From an uncultured Tenacibaculum sp. (GTDB lineage: Bacteria > Bacteroidota > Bacteroidia > Flavobacteriales > Flavobacteriaceae): a stretch of DNA of 64,000 nucleotides. Within the stretch, counting starts at the first letter, position 1; the number at the start of each line of letters is the position of its first letter. The notes beneath the pieces were generated by a model that made no database searches, was not told the DNA's origin, and saw nothing but the letters and a program-made list of their open reading frames with translations. Made by a program: the position numbers and the translations under genes. Of the stretch, positions 25,490-35,038 are shown piece by piece. Location: NCBI RefSeq assembly GCF_947495995.1, contig NZ_CANMAX010000003.1, positions 434,001-498,000 of the forward strand, given 5' to 3'.

Positions 25490-26308
25490 ATGCATAGTAC
25501 ATTAAAATTCAAGCACAACAACACCAATTTTTTTGGGCAATATTGGAAACCTCAAGAATATAAAGCTATTGTTATTATTCTACATGGTTTAGGAGAGCAT
25601 TCTGGTAGATTTTCTCATGTTGCTGAAGAGCTTGTAAAGCATGATTATGCAGTAATTGCTTTTGATCATTATGGACATGGAAAAACTGAAGGGAAACGAG
25701 GACATAATCCTGGCTATGAATATGTAATGGATAGTATTACAGCTTTCGCACAACAAACTGAAAAAGTTTTAGGAGAGTTTCCAACGTATCTTTACGGGCA
25801 TTCTATGGGAGGAAATGCAGTATTGAATTTTATGCTGTCTAGAGATAATACTATTAAAGGAGTAATCGCTACAAGTGCTTTTCTAAAGTTAGCATTTGAA
25901 CCACCAAAATGGAAAATTAAACTAGGTAAAATGTTGCAAAAAATAGCACCATCATTAACATTAGATAATGAAGTAGATGCAAGTTTTATTTCTAGAGATG
26001 AAAATGAAGTAAAACGTTACATTAACGATCCATTAGTACATTCCAGAGTAAGTCCTAATTTTTCTTTAGCCTTTATAGATAAAGGAAACTATGCGATAGA
26101 AAATGCTTCAAAACTTAAAGTTCCAGGTTTGTTACTTCATGGAACAGATGATAAGTTAATTAGTTATTTAGGAAGTGAGCAATTTGCAAACAAAAATGAT
26201 ATTGTTCAGTTAAAATTGTATAAAGATGCATATCATGAATTACATAATGATTTATGTAAAGAAGAAACAATAAATGACATCATTACTTGGTTAAACGCTC
26301 AACAATAA
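25490..26308 (+). CDS. Alpha/beta hydrolase, monoacylglycerol lipase-like
   Basis: A 272-residue serine hydrolase. The oxyanion region is ILHGLGEHSGRF, the nucleophile elbow is GHSMGG (Ser about residue 105), the acid is in LLHGTDDKLIS, and the catalytic His is in DAYHELHNDL. These match the monoacylglycerol lipase / lysophospholipase group (HGxGEH...GHSMGG). No signal peptide, so cytoplasmic or loosely membrane-bound. It should release a fatty acid from a monoacylglycerol or lysophospholipid; the true substrate is unknown. Six bases after pabB and 15 bases before tilS. Confidence 0.88.
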   Translation: MHSTLKFKHNNTNFFGQYWKPQEYKAIVIILHGLGEHSGRFSHVAEELVKHDYAVIAFDHYGHGKTEGKRGHNPGYEYVMDSITAFAQQTEKVLGEFPTYLYGHSMGGNAVLNFMLSRDNTIKGVIATSAFLKLAFEPPKWKIKLGKMLQKIAPSLTLDNEVDASFISRDENEVKRYINDPLVHSRVSPNFSLAFIDKGNYAIENASKLKVPGLLLHGTDDKLISYLGSEQFANKNDIVQLKLYKDAYHELHNDLCKEETINDIITWLNAQQ

Positions 26309-26323
26309 TTTGAATTAATTTTT

Positions 26324-27634
26324 GTGCTTCATCATTTTAAATCACATATAAAAACTAATTTCTCGTTTTTAGAAGAGGAACCATTCTTAATAGCAGTATC
26401 TGGAGGAATAGATAGTGTTGTTTTAGTACATTTATTTCACAGTTTAGGGTTTAGTTTTAGTATAGCGCATTGTAATTTTAAATTACGAAGTACAGCGAGT
26501 GATTTAGATGAAAAGTTTGTGAAAACGCTTGGAGAGCAACTAAAGATAAAAGTGTTTGTAAAGGAGTTTGATACATCTCAATATGCAACTTCAAATAATT
26601 TGTCTATACAGTTAGCTGCTAGAGAGCTACGTTATAACTGGTTTCATTCTCTGTTAGAGATAGAACAATTGAATTATATTTTAACTGCTCATCATGCAGA
26701 TGATAACTTAGAAACTTTTTTAATCAATTTAACTCGAAGCTCTGGATTAGATGGTTTAATAGGAATTCCAAAAAAGCAAGGAAACTTAGTTAGACCTTTA
26801 CTTCCATTTTCTAGAGAAGAAATTGAAAATTATGCAAAAGAACAAGGCATAAATTGGCGAGAAGATGAAAGTAATGCAGAGTTAAAATATTTAAGAAACA
26901 GAATTCGTCATAAAATAATTCCAGAGCTAAAAGACATAGCTCCTAATATTTTAAAAAGTTTTGAAAAAGTTTCACAAAATCTATCCGAAAGTAAAGTGAT
27001 AATTGACGACAGGATAGAAGAAATTTCTGAAAAACTATTTGAAAAAGATGAAGATTTAATAAAAATCAACGTCGAAAAAGTGTTAAAATTATCAAATCCT
27101 AAAGCTTACTTGTTTCAGTTATTAAAAGATTACAATTTTTCAGAATGGGATAATGTTAACGACCTGTTAAATTCACAATCAGGGAAACTTGTGAGTTCTA
27201 AAACCCATGAAATTCTAAGAGATAGAGACTATTTGTTGATTTCAGAAAAGAATAAGGATAAGGTTGAAGAAATAAGGATTAAAGTAGGTTTAGGAACCAC
27301 TAAAATTGATGAAAATACAGAGATCAAAATAGAAAAATACAACAAAAATCAACTACTAGACAAAAAATCTATTCTAGTTAACAAAAATTTAGTAACTTTC
27401 CCGATGATAATAAGGAAATGGGAAGTTGGAGATTTTTTCTATCCTTCAGGGATGAAGGGAAAGAAAAAAGTAAGTAAGTTTTTTAAGGATGAGAAGTTTT
27501 CTAAGTTTCAAAAAGAAAAAACTTGGTTGCTTTGTACTAAAGAAAATAAGATCATTTGGATTGTCGGAAAAAGACAAGACAGAAGATTTACTACTTCTAC
27601 TTCTACAAAGGATGTATTAAAAATAAGTATATAA
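26324..27634 (+). CDS. tilS: tRNA(Ile)-lysidine synthase
   Basis: A 436-residue protein with the PP-loop ATP motif AVSGGIDSVVLVHLF (about residues 24-38), HCNFKLR and AHHADDNLETFLINLTRSSG, characteristic of TilS. The C-terminal TilS domain ends with KVSKFFKDEKFSKFQK...WLLCTKENKIIWIVGKRQDRRF. It converts cytidine 34 of the AUA-reading tRNA-Ile to lysidine, an essential step for decoding. It starts with GTG at 26324; the signature residues follow at normal distance, so this start is reasonable. Part of the forward run. Confidence 0.95.
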   Translation: MLHHFKSHIKTNFSFLEEEPFLIAVSGGIDSVVLVHLFHSLGFSFSIAHCNFKLRSTASDLDEKFVKTLGEQLKIKVFVKEFDTSQYATSNNLSIQLAARELRYNWFHSLLEIEQLNYILTAHHADDNLETFLINLTRSSGLDGLIGIPKKQGNLVRPLLPFSREEIENYAKEQGINWREDESNAELKYLRNRIRHKIIPELKDIAPNILKSFEKVSQNLSESKVIIDDRIEEISEKLFEKDEDLIKINVEKVLKLSNPKAYLFQLLKDYNFSEWDNVNDLLNSQSGKLVSSKTHEILRDRDYLLISEKNKDKVEEIRIKVGLGTTKIDENTEIKIEKYNKNQLLDKKSILVNKNLVTFPMIIRKWEVGDFFYPSGMKGKKKVSKFFKDEKFSKFQKEKTWLLCTKENKIIWIVGKRQDRRFTTSTSTKDVLKISI

Positions 27635-27643
27635 ATAACCCCA

Positions 27644-29626
27644 ATGACAATGAAAAGAGTTTTTACCCTGCTTTTGTTTATTCTAGGATTTTCATTCGCA
27701 ACTTTTGCGCAAGATGATGACCCACTAGAAGTAGAAACCTCTGTTAAGAAAATCTCAGATACTGAGTACGATTTAATCTTCACTATTTTTATTGAAGACG
27801 ATTGGCATCTTTATTCACAGTACAACCCGAAAGATGCATCTTTACCAATGACGATTAAGCCGTCTGTTGGTGATGAAGGTTATACTTTAGTTGGAAAAGC
27901 CGTAGAAAGTGAAACAACTACTGAGTATAGCGAGATATGGGGAGTAGACGAAATTTTCTTTACTGAAGAAGCAACGCTTACTCAACGTATAAAGTTAGAT
28001 GACACAAGTTTAAGACAGATATCACTTAATATAGACGCCCAAGTTTGTAAAGAGTTTTGTTTACCATATGATAATGACTTCACTTTTTCTTTAGATGGAG
28101 GTGATATCGTAGAAACAGTTGCTGAAGTAAGTGAAACAAGTAAAGAATTAACAAGTTCTTTAAACTTAGACTTAAAAAATAAGGAATTATTAAATGCAAA
28201 TGTTAATGGAGCTACCGACGAGGAGAAAGGAAATTTATTCAATATTTTCTTACTAGGATTCTTAGGTGGTTTAATTGCTTTCTTAACACCTTGTGTATTC
28301 CCATTAATACCTTTAACGGTTTCGTTTTTTACAAAACAATCTGAGAAGAAATCAAAAGGTGTTACAAATTCGATCTTATATGGTTTCTTTATTGCTGCTA
28401 TTTATGTAGCTTTAAGTTTACCATTCCACTTTGCAGATAGTTTAGATCCTGAGATCTTAAACACTATTTCTACAAACATGTGGTTAAACATATTCTTCTT
28501 CATAGTACTTGTATTTTTTGCTGGATCTTTCTTTGGATTCTATTCAATTACATTACCAAGTTCTTGGAGTAACAAAACAGATAGCGCATCAGGAATTGGA
28601 GGAATCATTGGTATTTTCTTCATGGCTGTAACTTTAGCTATCGTTTCTTTCTCTTGTACAGGACCAATTTTAGGTTCTTTATTAGCAGGGTCATTAACTT
28701 CTGATGGAGGTCCAATGCAATTAACTGCTGGTATGGGAGGATTTGGTGTAGCATTAGCTTTACCATTCGCATTCTTTGCACTTTTCCCTAAGTTATTAAG
28801 TGCTTTACCTAAATCTGGTTTCTGGATGAAGGCAATTACTGTAATGTTAGGATTTATTGAATTAGCTTTAGCATTCAAATTCTTATCAAACGCAGACTTA
28901 GTAGGACAGTGGAATTTCTTAAAGAGAGAAATCTTTATCGGAATCTGGATTTTAATTACTGTATTAGCAGCATTATTTATGTTCGGAGTAATTAAATTCC
29001 CTGGAGGAGAAAAAGTTAGAAGAGTATCTGGATTAAGAATTGTTATAGGTTTAGCAGTATTAGGTTTCGCAGTATATATGGGGCCTGGTGTAACTCAAAA
29101 GCCAATCTGGAATCAAAACTTATTAAGTGGTTTTGCACCACCTCAATTTTATAGTGTTTACGAATTACAAGATAACAAGTGTCCTTTAGCTTTAAATTGT
29201 TTTAAAGATTTTGACGAAGGAATGGCTTATGCAAAATCTGTCAATAAACCAGTTTTATTAGATTTTACAGGATGGGCTTGTGTTAACTGTCGTAAAATGG
29301 AAGAAAACGTTTGGAGTGAAAACAACATCTATAATACATTAAAAGATGATTACGTATTAATCTCTCTTTACGTAGATGATAACGAGAATACTTTACCACC
29401 AGAAGAGCAATTTGATTTTGTAAAGCCTAGTGGGAAAATTAAGAAAATTAGAACCTATGGTGAAAAATGGGCTACTTTACAAACTGTAAACTTTAAGAAT
29501 GCTTCACAGCCTTTCTATGTACAGTTAAGCCCAGAAATGGAAGTTTTAAACTCACCACAACAGTATACAGATAAGTTAACTTATTACAACTGGTTAAAAG
29601 AAGGTTTAAAGAACTTTAAAGAGTAA
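27644..29626 (+). CDS. dsbD: Protein-disulfide reductase DsbD
   Basis: A 660-residue transmembrane electron conduit. It has a signal peptide (MTMKRVFTLLLFILGFSFATFAQ) and a periplasmic N-terminal domain with a Cys pair (VCKEFC). Eight or so membrane helices (about residues 200-490) include the redox cysteines in FLTPCVFPLIPL and FSCTGPILGS. A C-terminal thioredoxin-like domain carries WACVNCRKME. It passes electrons from cytoplasmic thioredoxin to periplasmic partners, including cytochrome c maturation, which fits the cytochromes c elsewhere in the window. A second ATG two codons in is an equally good start. It ends at a strong terminator. Confidence 0.93.
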   Translation: MTMKRVFTLLLFILGFSFATFAQDDDPLEVETSVKKISDTEYDLIFTIFIEDDWHLYSQYNPKDASLPMTIKPSVGDEGYTLVGKAVESETTTEYSEIWGVDEIFFTEEATLTQRIKLDDTSLRQISLNIDAQVCKEFCLPYDNDFTFSLDGGDIVETVAEVSETSKELTSSLNLDLKNKELLNANVNGATDEEKGNLFNIFLLGFLGGLIAFLTPCVFPLIPLTVSFFTKQSEKKSKGVTNSILYGFFIAAIYVALSLPFHFADSLDPEILNTISTNMWLNIFFFIVLVFFAGSFFGFYSITLPSSWSNKTDSASGIGGIIGIFFMAVTLAIVSFSCTGPILGSLLAGSLTSDGGPMQLTAGMGGFGVALALPFAFFALFPKLLSALPKSGFWMKAITVMLGFIELALAFKFLSNADLVGQWNFLKREIFIGIWILITVLAALFMFGVIKFPGGEKVRRVSGLRIVIGLAVLGFAVYMGPGVTQKPIWNQNLLSGFAPPQFYSVYELQDNKCPLALNCFKDFDEGMAYAKSVNKPVLLDFTGWACVNCRKMEENVWSENNIYNTLKDDYVLISLYVDDNENTLPPEEQFDFVKPSGKIKKIRTYGEKWATLQTVNFKNASQPFYVQLSPEMEVLNSPQQYTDKLTYYNWLKEGLKNFKE

Positions 29627-29650
29627 ATCTTTAAATATATCCGAGTAAAC

Positions 29651-29683
29651 AAAAAAGGTTTCGTTTTAAACGAAACCTTTTTT
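29651..29683. terminator. Bidirectional intrinsic terminator
   Basis: Stem AAAAAAGGTTTCG / CGAAACCTTTTTT of at least 13 bases, with inner bases also able to pair. It lies between the convergent ends of dsbD and the nuclease gene at 29698. Confidence 0.92.
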
Positions 29684-29697
29684 GTTTTTATAGATTA

Positions 29698-30510
29698 TTA
29701 CTTAAAAGACCATTTTTTATAATCTTTAGAAGTTTCTAATTTATTTTCTATGTTATCAGGTAAGTGCCCAAAGAAATCTATTCCTGTTTTCTTTTCTATG
29801 ATATCTATAGAAGTAACAAAGTCATATAACGGTTTTTTACTTTCCTTATGTGGAATTAAAAATGCAATTGCTTTTATTTCTGGTTTTGTATAATCTAATA
29901 CAATCTTGTAGAAAGTATTTGGAACAGTAACTTTTTCTTTTCCTATTGTTTTATTTCCTGAGTTTAAAATACCTCCGGTAACTACATAAACTTGCTTATT
30001 TCTTTTAGCCCAGTAACGAACTTTTTGTTCTAAACGATTCCAAATTCCTGCGTTAAAATCATGTTTTTGCGGCGTTATGTTCGATGTGTAGAAAGTTTCA
30101 TTAAAAGCTTTTAAAGTAGCTTTTCTGTCTCCAGCAGGACATAAATGGCCTTTGTCATAACCAGATTTCTTGTAGTTTCTCCAATCAGAGGATTGAGTCT
30201 TCACTTTAGGGTCTTGAATAAAATAAGGTCTTTTGAATTTTGAATATGCAATATCGTTACTATGTAAACGATACGCTACCCATTCTGCTTGTTCATGTTT
30301 CTCATCATAAGACAAAGAATACCCATTATGATGAATTATTTGCCCAGTTGTTGAGCTAGGCAAATAATTAAATTTAGAACTATCATTAGGTGTTTTATTC
30401 TCAGTTGTATTAACATCTTTTGAGATGACTTGCTCTTTTTTTTCAGTATAATAATAAGCGGTCATTACACCTAGGACAAGTAAAACACTGATGACATTTT
30501 TTTTACGCAT
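29698..30510 (-). CDS. DNA/RNA non-specific endonuclease (NucA family), membrane-anchored or exported
   Basis: A 270-residue protein with an N-terminal hydrophobic segment (about residues 5-22) and the NucA-type beta-beta-alpha-metal nuclease core. The catalytic motif reads YDKGHLCPAGDR (the usual form is DRGH), so the general-base His is present. NITPQKHDFNAGIWNRLEQKVR follows and supplies the metal-binding Asn and the supporting Glu. It should act outside the cytoplasm, cleaving DNA and RNA, perhaps for nutrient scavenging. It overlaps the thioesterase gene upstream by eight bases. Confidence 0.88.
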   Translation of the reverse strand: MRKKNVISVLLVLGVMTAYYYTEKKEQVISKDVNTTENKTPNDSSKFNYLPSSTTGQIIHHNGYSLSYDEKHEQAEWVAYRLHSNDIAYSKFKRPYFIQDPKVKTQSSDWRNYKKSGYDKGHLCPAGDRKATLKAFNETFYTSNITPQKHDFNAGIWNRLEQKVRYWAKRNKQVYVVTGGILNSGNKTIGKEKVTVPNTFYKIVLDYTKPEIKAIAFLIPHKESKKPLYDFVTSIDIIEKKTGIDFFGHLPDNIENKLETSKDYKKWSFK

Positions 30511-30952
30511 TAGTTTTTAATTCTATTAGCTTAAAATCTTCAGTTCTTTCGGCATCATTAAAAATAACTTGGAACTTTTCTGGTGGAACAGTTAATTTTC
30601 TTTTGGCTAAATCTAACCAAGCACCATAAACATTGATTACAGCAGAAAGTTGTCCTTTTCCGTTAAAAACTTCGTGTTGAATTTTCCAACGTTCACCTTT
30701 ACCAGATAAACCAGTAATTTTTAGATTTACAGAAATATCTTCCCCTAAGTGAATTTCTTTTAAAAATTTAGTGTTTTCTTCGAATAAAATCGGACCTACT
30801 TTTTCTTTAGTAAAATCGTGAATTGTAATTCCGAATTGATTAAAATAACGCAGTCTTGACTCAGCAGCATAATCATTATAAGCTGTATGCCTCATATGAA
30901 TGTTAGCATCAAAATCTGCCCATCTTGTGGTAAAGTTTACAATAAAGCTCAT
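30503..30952 (-). CDS. Acyl-CoA thioesterase, hotdog fold (4HBT type)
   Basis: A 149-residue single-domain hotdog protein. The N-terminal RWADFDANIHMRHTAYNDYA carries the D..(G/I)H(M)... pattern of the 4-hydroxybenzoyl-CoA thioesterase family (Asp in ADFDANIH), followed by a strand with ESRLRYF and the usual long central helix. It should hydrolyse an acyl-CoA in the cytoplasm; chain length preference is unknown. It lies in a reverse-strand run between the ABC permease and the nuclease and overlaps the latter by eight bases. Confidence 0.82.
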   Translation of the reverse strand: MSFIVNFTTRWADFDANIHMRHTAYNDYAAESRLRYFNQFGITIHDFTKEKVGPILFEENTKFLKEIHLGEDISVNLKITGLSGKGERWKIQHEVFNGKGQLSAVINVYGAWLDLAKRKLTVPPEKFQVIFNDAERTEDFKLIELKTNA

Positions 30953-30988
30953 GTGTATTTTATAATTTGAACGAGCTAAATTACAAAC

Positions 30989-32065
30989 TTAACTTTTCAC
31001 ATCCAATGCATCTCTAAGTGAATTACCTAAAAGCATAAATGCCATTACTAAACTCATAATTGCGATTCCTGGAATTAAAGCTAAGAAAGGTTTTCCAAGA
31101 ATAATATAGTTGTAGTGATTTTTAATAATTGCTCCCCACGATGGAGTAGGAGGTTGTGCACCGATTCCTAAAAAACTTAAACCGCTTTCAATTAAAATTG
31201 CAGCAGCAAAGTTCGCTGCAGAAATAACAATTATTGGAGCTGTAATGTTTGGTAAAATATGTTTGAATATAATTCTAAAATCAGAATAACCTAAAGCTTT
31301 AGCAGCTTCAATATATTGCTCTTGTTTAGCACTAATTACTTGTCCGCGTACAATTCTTGCGACTTCTACCCACATTGTTAAACCCACGGCTATAAATACT
31401 TGCCAATATCCTTTTCCTAAGATTAAAATGAAAGCAACTACCAATAATAAAGTAGGAATAGACCAAGTTATGTTGATAATCCACATAATAAATGCATCTA
31501 CTTTTTTACCGTAATAACCTGCCACAGCTCCAACAGGAATTCCGATAAGCAAGGAAATAAAAACAGCAATGAATCCAATAAAAAAAGAAATTCGTGTTCC
31601 TATTAATAATCTGCTTAATAAATCTCTACCATATTTATCTGTCCCGAACCAAAAAGTACGTTGCGTTATAAATTTTTTAGGAGCCTTACTGAAAATAGAA
31701 GTATTGTAAAACTTTGGCAATCCATCGGAGTATTTGATCACTTTTAAAGAATCATTTTTAACTTCATAACTTTTAATTGGAAGTTCTTCATGATTGTTTG
31801 TTTTACCATTTAAAATTTTAGAAAACCAAGATTGTGAATCTGATGTTTTAGTAGTAGGAATACTTAGCATTAAAACAGAAAAACCAGGTGATTTTGAATG
31901 GATTTCTAAATGCATTTGATTTCCTGAATTACTATTGTCTGGAGCAATTGCATAACAAAAGATAGCAATTAAACCACATAAAAAAATGTAGCCTAAGCTG
32001 ATTAAACCAATCTTATTGCTTTTAATCTTTTGAAATACTTGACTTCGGAAAATATTAAGATTCAT
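30989..32065 (-). CDS. ABC transporter permease, DppC/OppC type
   Basis: A 358-residue permease with a hydrophobic N-terminal helix (about residues 17-40), an extra loop of about 100 residues, and the binding-protein-dependent transport domain. Recognisable parts are FWFGTDKYGRDLLSRLLIGTRISF, the coupling-helix EAA motif EAAKALGYSDFRIIFKHILPN, and SGLSFLGIGAQPPTPSWG near the C-terminus, all typical of DppC/OppC. It would move peptides or similar solutes across the inner membrane. No partner permease, ATPase or binding protein is adjacent, so the complex is encoded in several places. It overlaps the MscS-type gene by 11 bases. Confidence 0.9.
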   Translation of the reverse strand: MNLNIFRSQVFQKIKSNKIGLISLGYIFLCGLIAIFCYAIAPDNSNSGNQMHLEIHSKSPGFSVLMLSIPTTKTSDSQSWFSKILNGKTNNHEELPIKSYEVKNDSLKVIKYSDGLPKFYNTSIFSKAPKKFITQRTFWFGTDKYGRDLLSRLLIGTRISFFIGFIAVFISLLIGIPVGAVAGYYGKKVDAFIMWIINITWSIPTLLLVVAFILILGKGYWQVFIAVGLTMWVEVARIVRGQVISAKQEQYIEAAKALGYSDFRIIFKHILPNITAPIIVISAANFAAAILIESGLSFLGIGAQPPTPSWGAIIKNHYNYIILGKPFLALIPGIAIMSLVMAFMLLGNSLRDALDVKS

Positions 32066-33317
32066 TCGTGTTATCTTTCAGGTTTACAACATCTAAACTT
32101 GACGGATTTTCAAAAACCTCTAAATTAAAGAAACCTATACTTGCGAAAATATGATCGAAAATATCAGACATAATACGTTCGTAAACAATCCATTCTTTTT
32201 CACTACTGAAAGCATAAATTTCTAAAGGAATTCCGTTTGGAGTCGGAGATAATTGTCTGCTCATAAACAACAATTCCTGATTGATTTTAGGATGTTGTTG
32301 TAAATATAAATCGATGTATTTACGAAATACTCCAAAATTGGTAAGATTTCTACCGTTAATCAATAGCGATTTATCAATGTTATGAGTTGAATTATATTCA
32401 TTGATTTCACTAGATTTTTCAGTAATATAATCTTGAATTAATGCTATATTTTTATAATCTTCAATTTCCTTTTCTGATAAAAAATGAATGCTATTAATCT
32501 TGATATGAATTGCACGTTTTATTCGCCTACCACCCGAATGATTCATAGCACGCCAATTCTTAAATGAATCAGAAATTAAAGAATATGTAGGAATGCTGGT
32601 AACTGTGTTGTCGAAATTTTTAACGATAACAGAAGTTAAGTTGATTTCAATTACATTTCCATCCGCACCAAACTTTTCCATTGTAATCCAATCCTGTAAG
32701 CGAACAGTATCATAAACAGAAATTTGAATACTAGCTACAAAACCTAAGATTGTGTCTTTAAAAATTAAAAGTAATACCGCAGAAAAAGCTCCTAGTGCAG
32801 TAAAGAAACGTAACAAAGGTTTTCCTGTGATGATTGAAAAAGAAACAATAAAAGCTATGATCCATAAAAGAATCATAAATATCTGAACATAACTCTCTAA
32901 AGGTTTGTCTTTAAATGCAGGAAGTGTTCTTAAGAAATCTTTTATACTTTGTAGAATACTTTTTACAAGTCGTACAAAACTTATAACAATGAGTAAATTA
33001 ACGAAACGTTGTGCATATTCTAAAAAGTGAGGAAAATCAACTAGAATATAATTTAGAGACCCATAAGTGATAATTAAAACTAATACTCTAGCTAAACTTA
33101 AAAAGAAAGAGTTCTTAATTAAAATATCATCAAATTTAGTTTTGGTTTTTGTTGCTAGTTTTTTCAAAAATTTACTACCATAGTAACGAAGCACTTTAAA
33201 TAACAGATAACCTATTATTGCTATTACCAATAAATTAAAAAATACATTAAAGTAACTAGCGGTAGTATGATCTAGACTTAGTTTGTCTTTTAAAAAATTA
33301 TAAAAAAATTTATTCAC
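32055..33317 (-). CDS. Mechanosensitive ion channel, MscS family
   Basis: A 420-residue membrane protein. Four or five hydrophobic helices span about residues 25-195, followed by the MscS signature: the pore-lining helix and beta domain (GAFSAVLLLIFKDTILGFVASIQISVYDTVRLQDWITM), then GNVIEINLTSVIVKNFDNTVTSIPTYSLI. The C-terminal cytoplasmic cage follows. Such channels open on membrane tension and release solutes on osmotic downshock. It follows the queuosine precursor transporter gene by 15 bases and overlaps the ABC permease downstream. Confidence 0.9.
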   Translation of the reverse strand: MNKFFYNFLKDKLSLDHTTASYFNVFFNLLVIAIIGYLLFKVLRYYGSKFLKKLATKTKTKFDDILIKNSFFLSLARVLVLIITYGSLNYILVDFPHFLEYAQRFVNLLIVISFVRLVKSILQSIKDFLRTLPAFKDKPLESYVQIFMILLWIIAFIVSFSIITGKPLLRFFTALGAFSAVLLLIFKDTILGFVASIQISVYDTVRLQDWITMEKFGADGNVIEINLTSVIVKNFDNTVTSIPTYSLISDSFKNWRAMNHSGGRRIKRAIHIKINSIHFLSEKEIEDYKNIALIQDYITEKSSEINEYNSTHNIDKSLLINGRNLTNFGVFRKYIDLYLQQHPKINQELLFMSRQLSPTPNGIPLEIYAFSSEKEWIVYERIMSDIFDHIFASIGFFNLEVFENPSSLDVVNLKDNTNES

Positions 33318-33332
33318 AGCTTTATACGTTTG

Positions 33333-34037
33333 TTAAATACCTTGAATTTCTTCCCCAGTTTTTAAGTTAAATTTCTTTTTAAACAAATAAACTGCAAGGT
33401 AAAGAAGAGGAGTGTCTAACGCAGCAATAATTATTTTAAAAATAACTCCACTAACCAACAACCCTAAAAATTTATCCCATGCTATTATTTCGAAAGAACA
33501 AAGTAAAACTAATACAGTAAGAGTATCTATAAATTGAGATGTAAAAGTTGAAAAATTATTTCGTAGCCATAAGTACTTTCCTTTGGTTAAGTTTTTCCAA
33601 AAGTGATATACTTTAATATCGATAAATTGAGCGAATAAGTAAGCTAACATTGAGGCTACTACAGCTAAAGGAGCAGCTCCAAAAACTAGATTAAAAGTTT
33701 TATCATTCACTGGAGACCAAACTGTAGCTGGAGCTAGTTTTCCTGCATAAATAATCAATAATGAAAAAAGTGAAGCGAATATTCCAGCGATTACTACCTG
33801 ATTGGCTTTTTTCTTTCCGTAAATTTCAGATAAAATATCTGTGATTAAAAATGTAATAGGATAAGGCAATAACCCTACAGAAACCTCAAATAATTTAACT
33901 CCGAATATTTCAGTATTGAAAGGATACCAGTAGAAAAATTTTTGAAAAATTAAATTAGAGGCAACTAATGAAGCAATAAACAATGCTGCCAAAATGAGAT
34001 AAATATTTTGAGCGAGTAGTTTGTTTTTATCGGTCAT
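33333..34037 (-). CDS. Queuosine precursor transporter (YhhQ family)
   Basis: A 234-residue protein with six or so membrane helices. YPFNTEIFGVKLFEVSVGLLPYPITFLITDILSEIYGKKKA is the typical start of the YhhQ (DUF165) family, and the FAQFIDIKVYHFWK and WLRNNFSTFTSQFIDT motifs also match. It imports precursors such as 7-cyano-7-deazaguanine for queuosine in tRNA. It starts a reverse-strand run and diverges from fabD. Gene length is normal. Confidence 0.93.
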   Translation of the reverse strand: MTDKNKLLAQNIYLILAALFIASLVASNLIFQKFFYWYPFNTEIFGVKLFEVSVGLLPYPITFLITDILSEIYGKKKANQVVIAGIFASLFSLLIIYAGKLAPATVWSPVNDKTFNLVFGAAPLAVVASMLAYLFAQFIDIKVYHFWKNLTKGKYLWLRNNFSTFTSQFIDTLTVLVLLCSFEIIAWDKFLGLLVSGVIFKIIIAALDTPLLYLAVYLFKKKFNLKTGEEIQGI

Positions 34038-34066
34038 ATAGCGAAAATAACAAAATTAAAATTGAT

Positions 34067-34074
34067 TATGTTTG
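34067..34074 (+). promoter_or_regulatory. Candidate -7 box for fabD
   Basis: TATGTTTG fits TAnnTTTG and lies 30 bases before the fabD ATG. No TTG is seen at -33, so this is tentative. Confidence 0.45.
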
Positions 34075-34104
34075 CATTATAAAACAAATGACAAAAAGAA
34101 ATTT

Positions 34105-34992
34105 ATGAAGGCATATGTTTTTCCTGGACAAGGAGCACAGTTTACAGGAATGGGATTAGATTTATATGAGAAATCTTCCTTAGCTCAAGAGCTTTTTGAA
34201 AAAGCGAATTCGATTTTAGGTTTTAGTATTACTGATGTAATGTTCGAAGGTAGTGCTGAAGAATTAAAGCAAACGAAAGTAACACAACCAGCCATATTTT
34301 TACACTCAGTTATCTTAGCTAAAGTTTTAGGAGAAGAGTTTAAACCAGACATGGTAGCAGGACATTCTTTAGGAGAATTATCTGCTTTAGTTGCAAATGG
34401 AGTATTATCTTTTGAAGATGGTTTAACCTTAGTTTCTAAACGAGCTTTAGCAATGCAACAAGCATGTGAAGCACAAGAGTCTACAATGGCTGCTGTTTTA
34501 GGTTTAGAAGATGCAGTAGTAGAAGAAGTTTGTGAATCTATTGATGGAGTTGTAGTGGCAGCTAATTACAATTGTCCTGGACAATTAGTAATTTCTGGAG
34601 AGATTGAAGCGATTAACAAAGCTTGTGATGTTTTAAAAGGAAAAGGAGCGAAAAGAGCTTTAGTACTTCCAGTAGGAGGAGCTTTTCACTCGCCTTTAAT
34701 GGAACCAGCTAGAGAAGAATTAGCAAAGGCTATTGAAGAAACAACTTTTAATACACCAACTTGTCCAGTGTATCAGAATGTAGCTGCTAAAGCAATTACA
34801 GATCCTAATGAGATTAAAGAAAACTTAATCGCACAATTAACTGCGCCTGTAAAATGGACACAATGTGTTCAAGCAATGATTGCTGATGGAGCAACTGAAG
34901 TTATTGAAGTTGGTCCTGGAAAAGTTTTACAAGGTTTAATGCGTAAAATTGACAGAAGTATAGCTGCTAGTGGAGCAAGCTTCGGAGAATAA
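34105..34992 (+). CDS. fabD: Malonyl-CoA:ACP transacylase
   Basis: A 295-residue enzyme starting at the ATG at 34105, where MKAYVFPGQGAQFTGMG begins; an upstream in-frame ATG at 34072 would lie inside the candidate promoter. The nucleophile motif is AGHSLGELSA (Ser about residue 90), and the catalytic His is in GGAFHSPLME. It transfers malonyl groups from CoA to acyl carrier protein for fatty acid synthesis. Single-gene unit ending at a strong terminator. No other fab genes are adjacent. Confidence 0.95.
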   Translation: MKAYVFPGQGAQFTGMGLDLYEKSSLAQELFEKANSILGFSITDVMFEGSAEELKQTKVTQPAIFLHSVILAKVLGEEFKPDMVAGHSLGELSALVANGVLSFEDGLTLVSKRALAMQQACEAQESTMAAVLGLEDAVVEEVCESIDGVVVAANYNCPGQLVISGEIEAINKACDVLKGKGAKRALVLPVGGAFHSPLMEPAREELAKAIEETTFNTPTCPVYQNVAAKAITDPNEIKENLIAQLTAPVKWTQCVQAMIADGATEVIEVGPGKVLQGLMRKIDRSIAASGASFGE

Positions 34993-34998
34993 TAAAAC

Positions 34999-35027
34999 AA
35001 AAAAGCCCTTTTAAAAAGGGCTTTTTT
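34999..35027. terminator. Bidirectional intrinsic terminator
   Basis: Twelve-base perfect stem AAAAAAGCCCTT / AAGGGCTTTTTT with a 5-base loop, between the convergent ends of fabD and the M16 peptidase gene. Confidence 0.93.
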
Positions 35028-35038
35028 TAATTTAGATT

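Noticed and set aside
29698..34037. A complete peptide ABC transporter operon
   Set aside because: Only one permease is present; the adjoining genes (MscS, thioesterase, queuosine transporter, nuclease) do not encode ATPase or binding protein.
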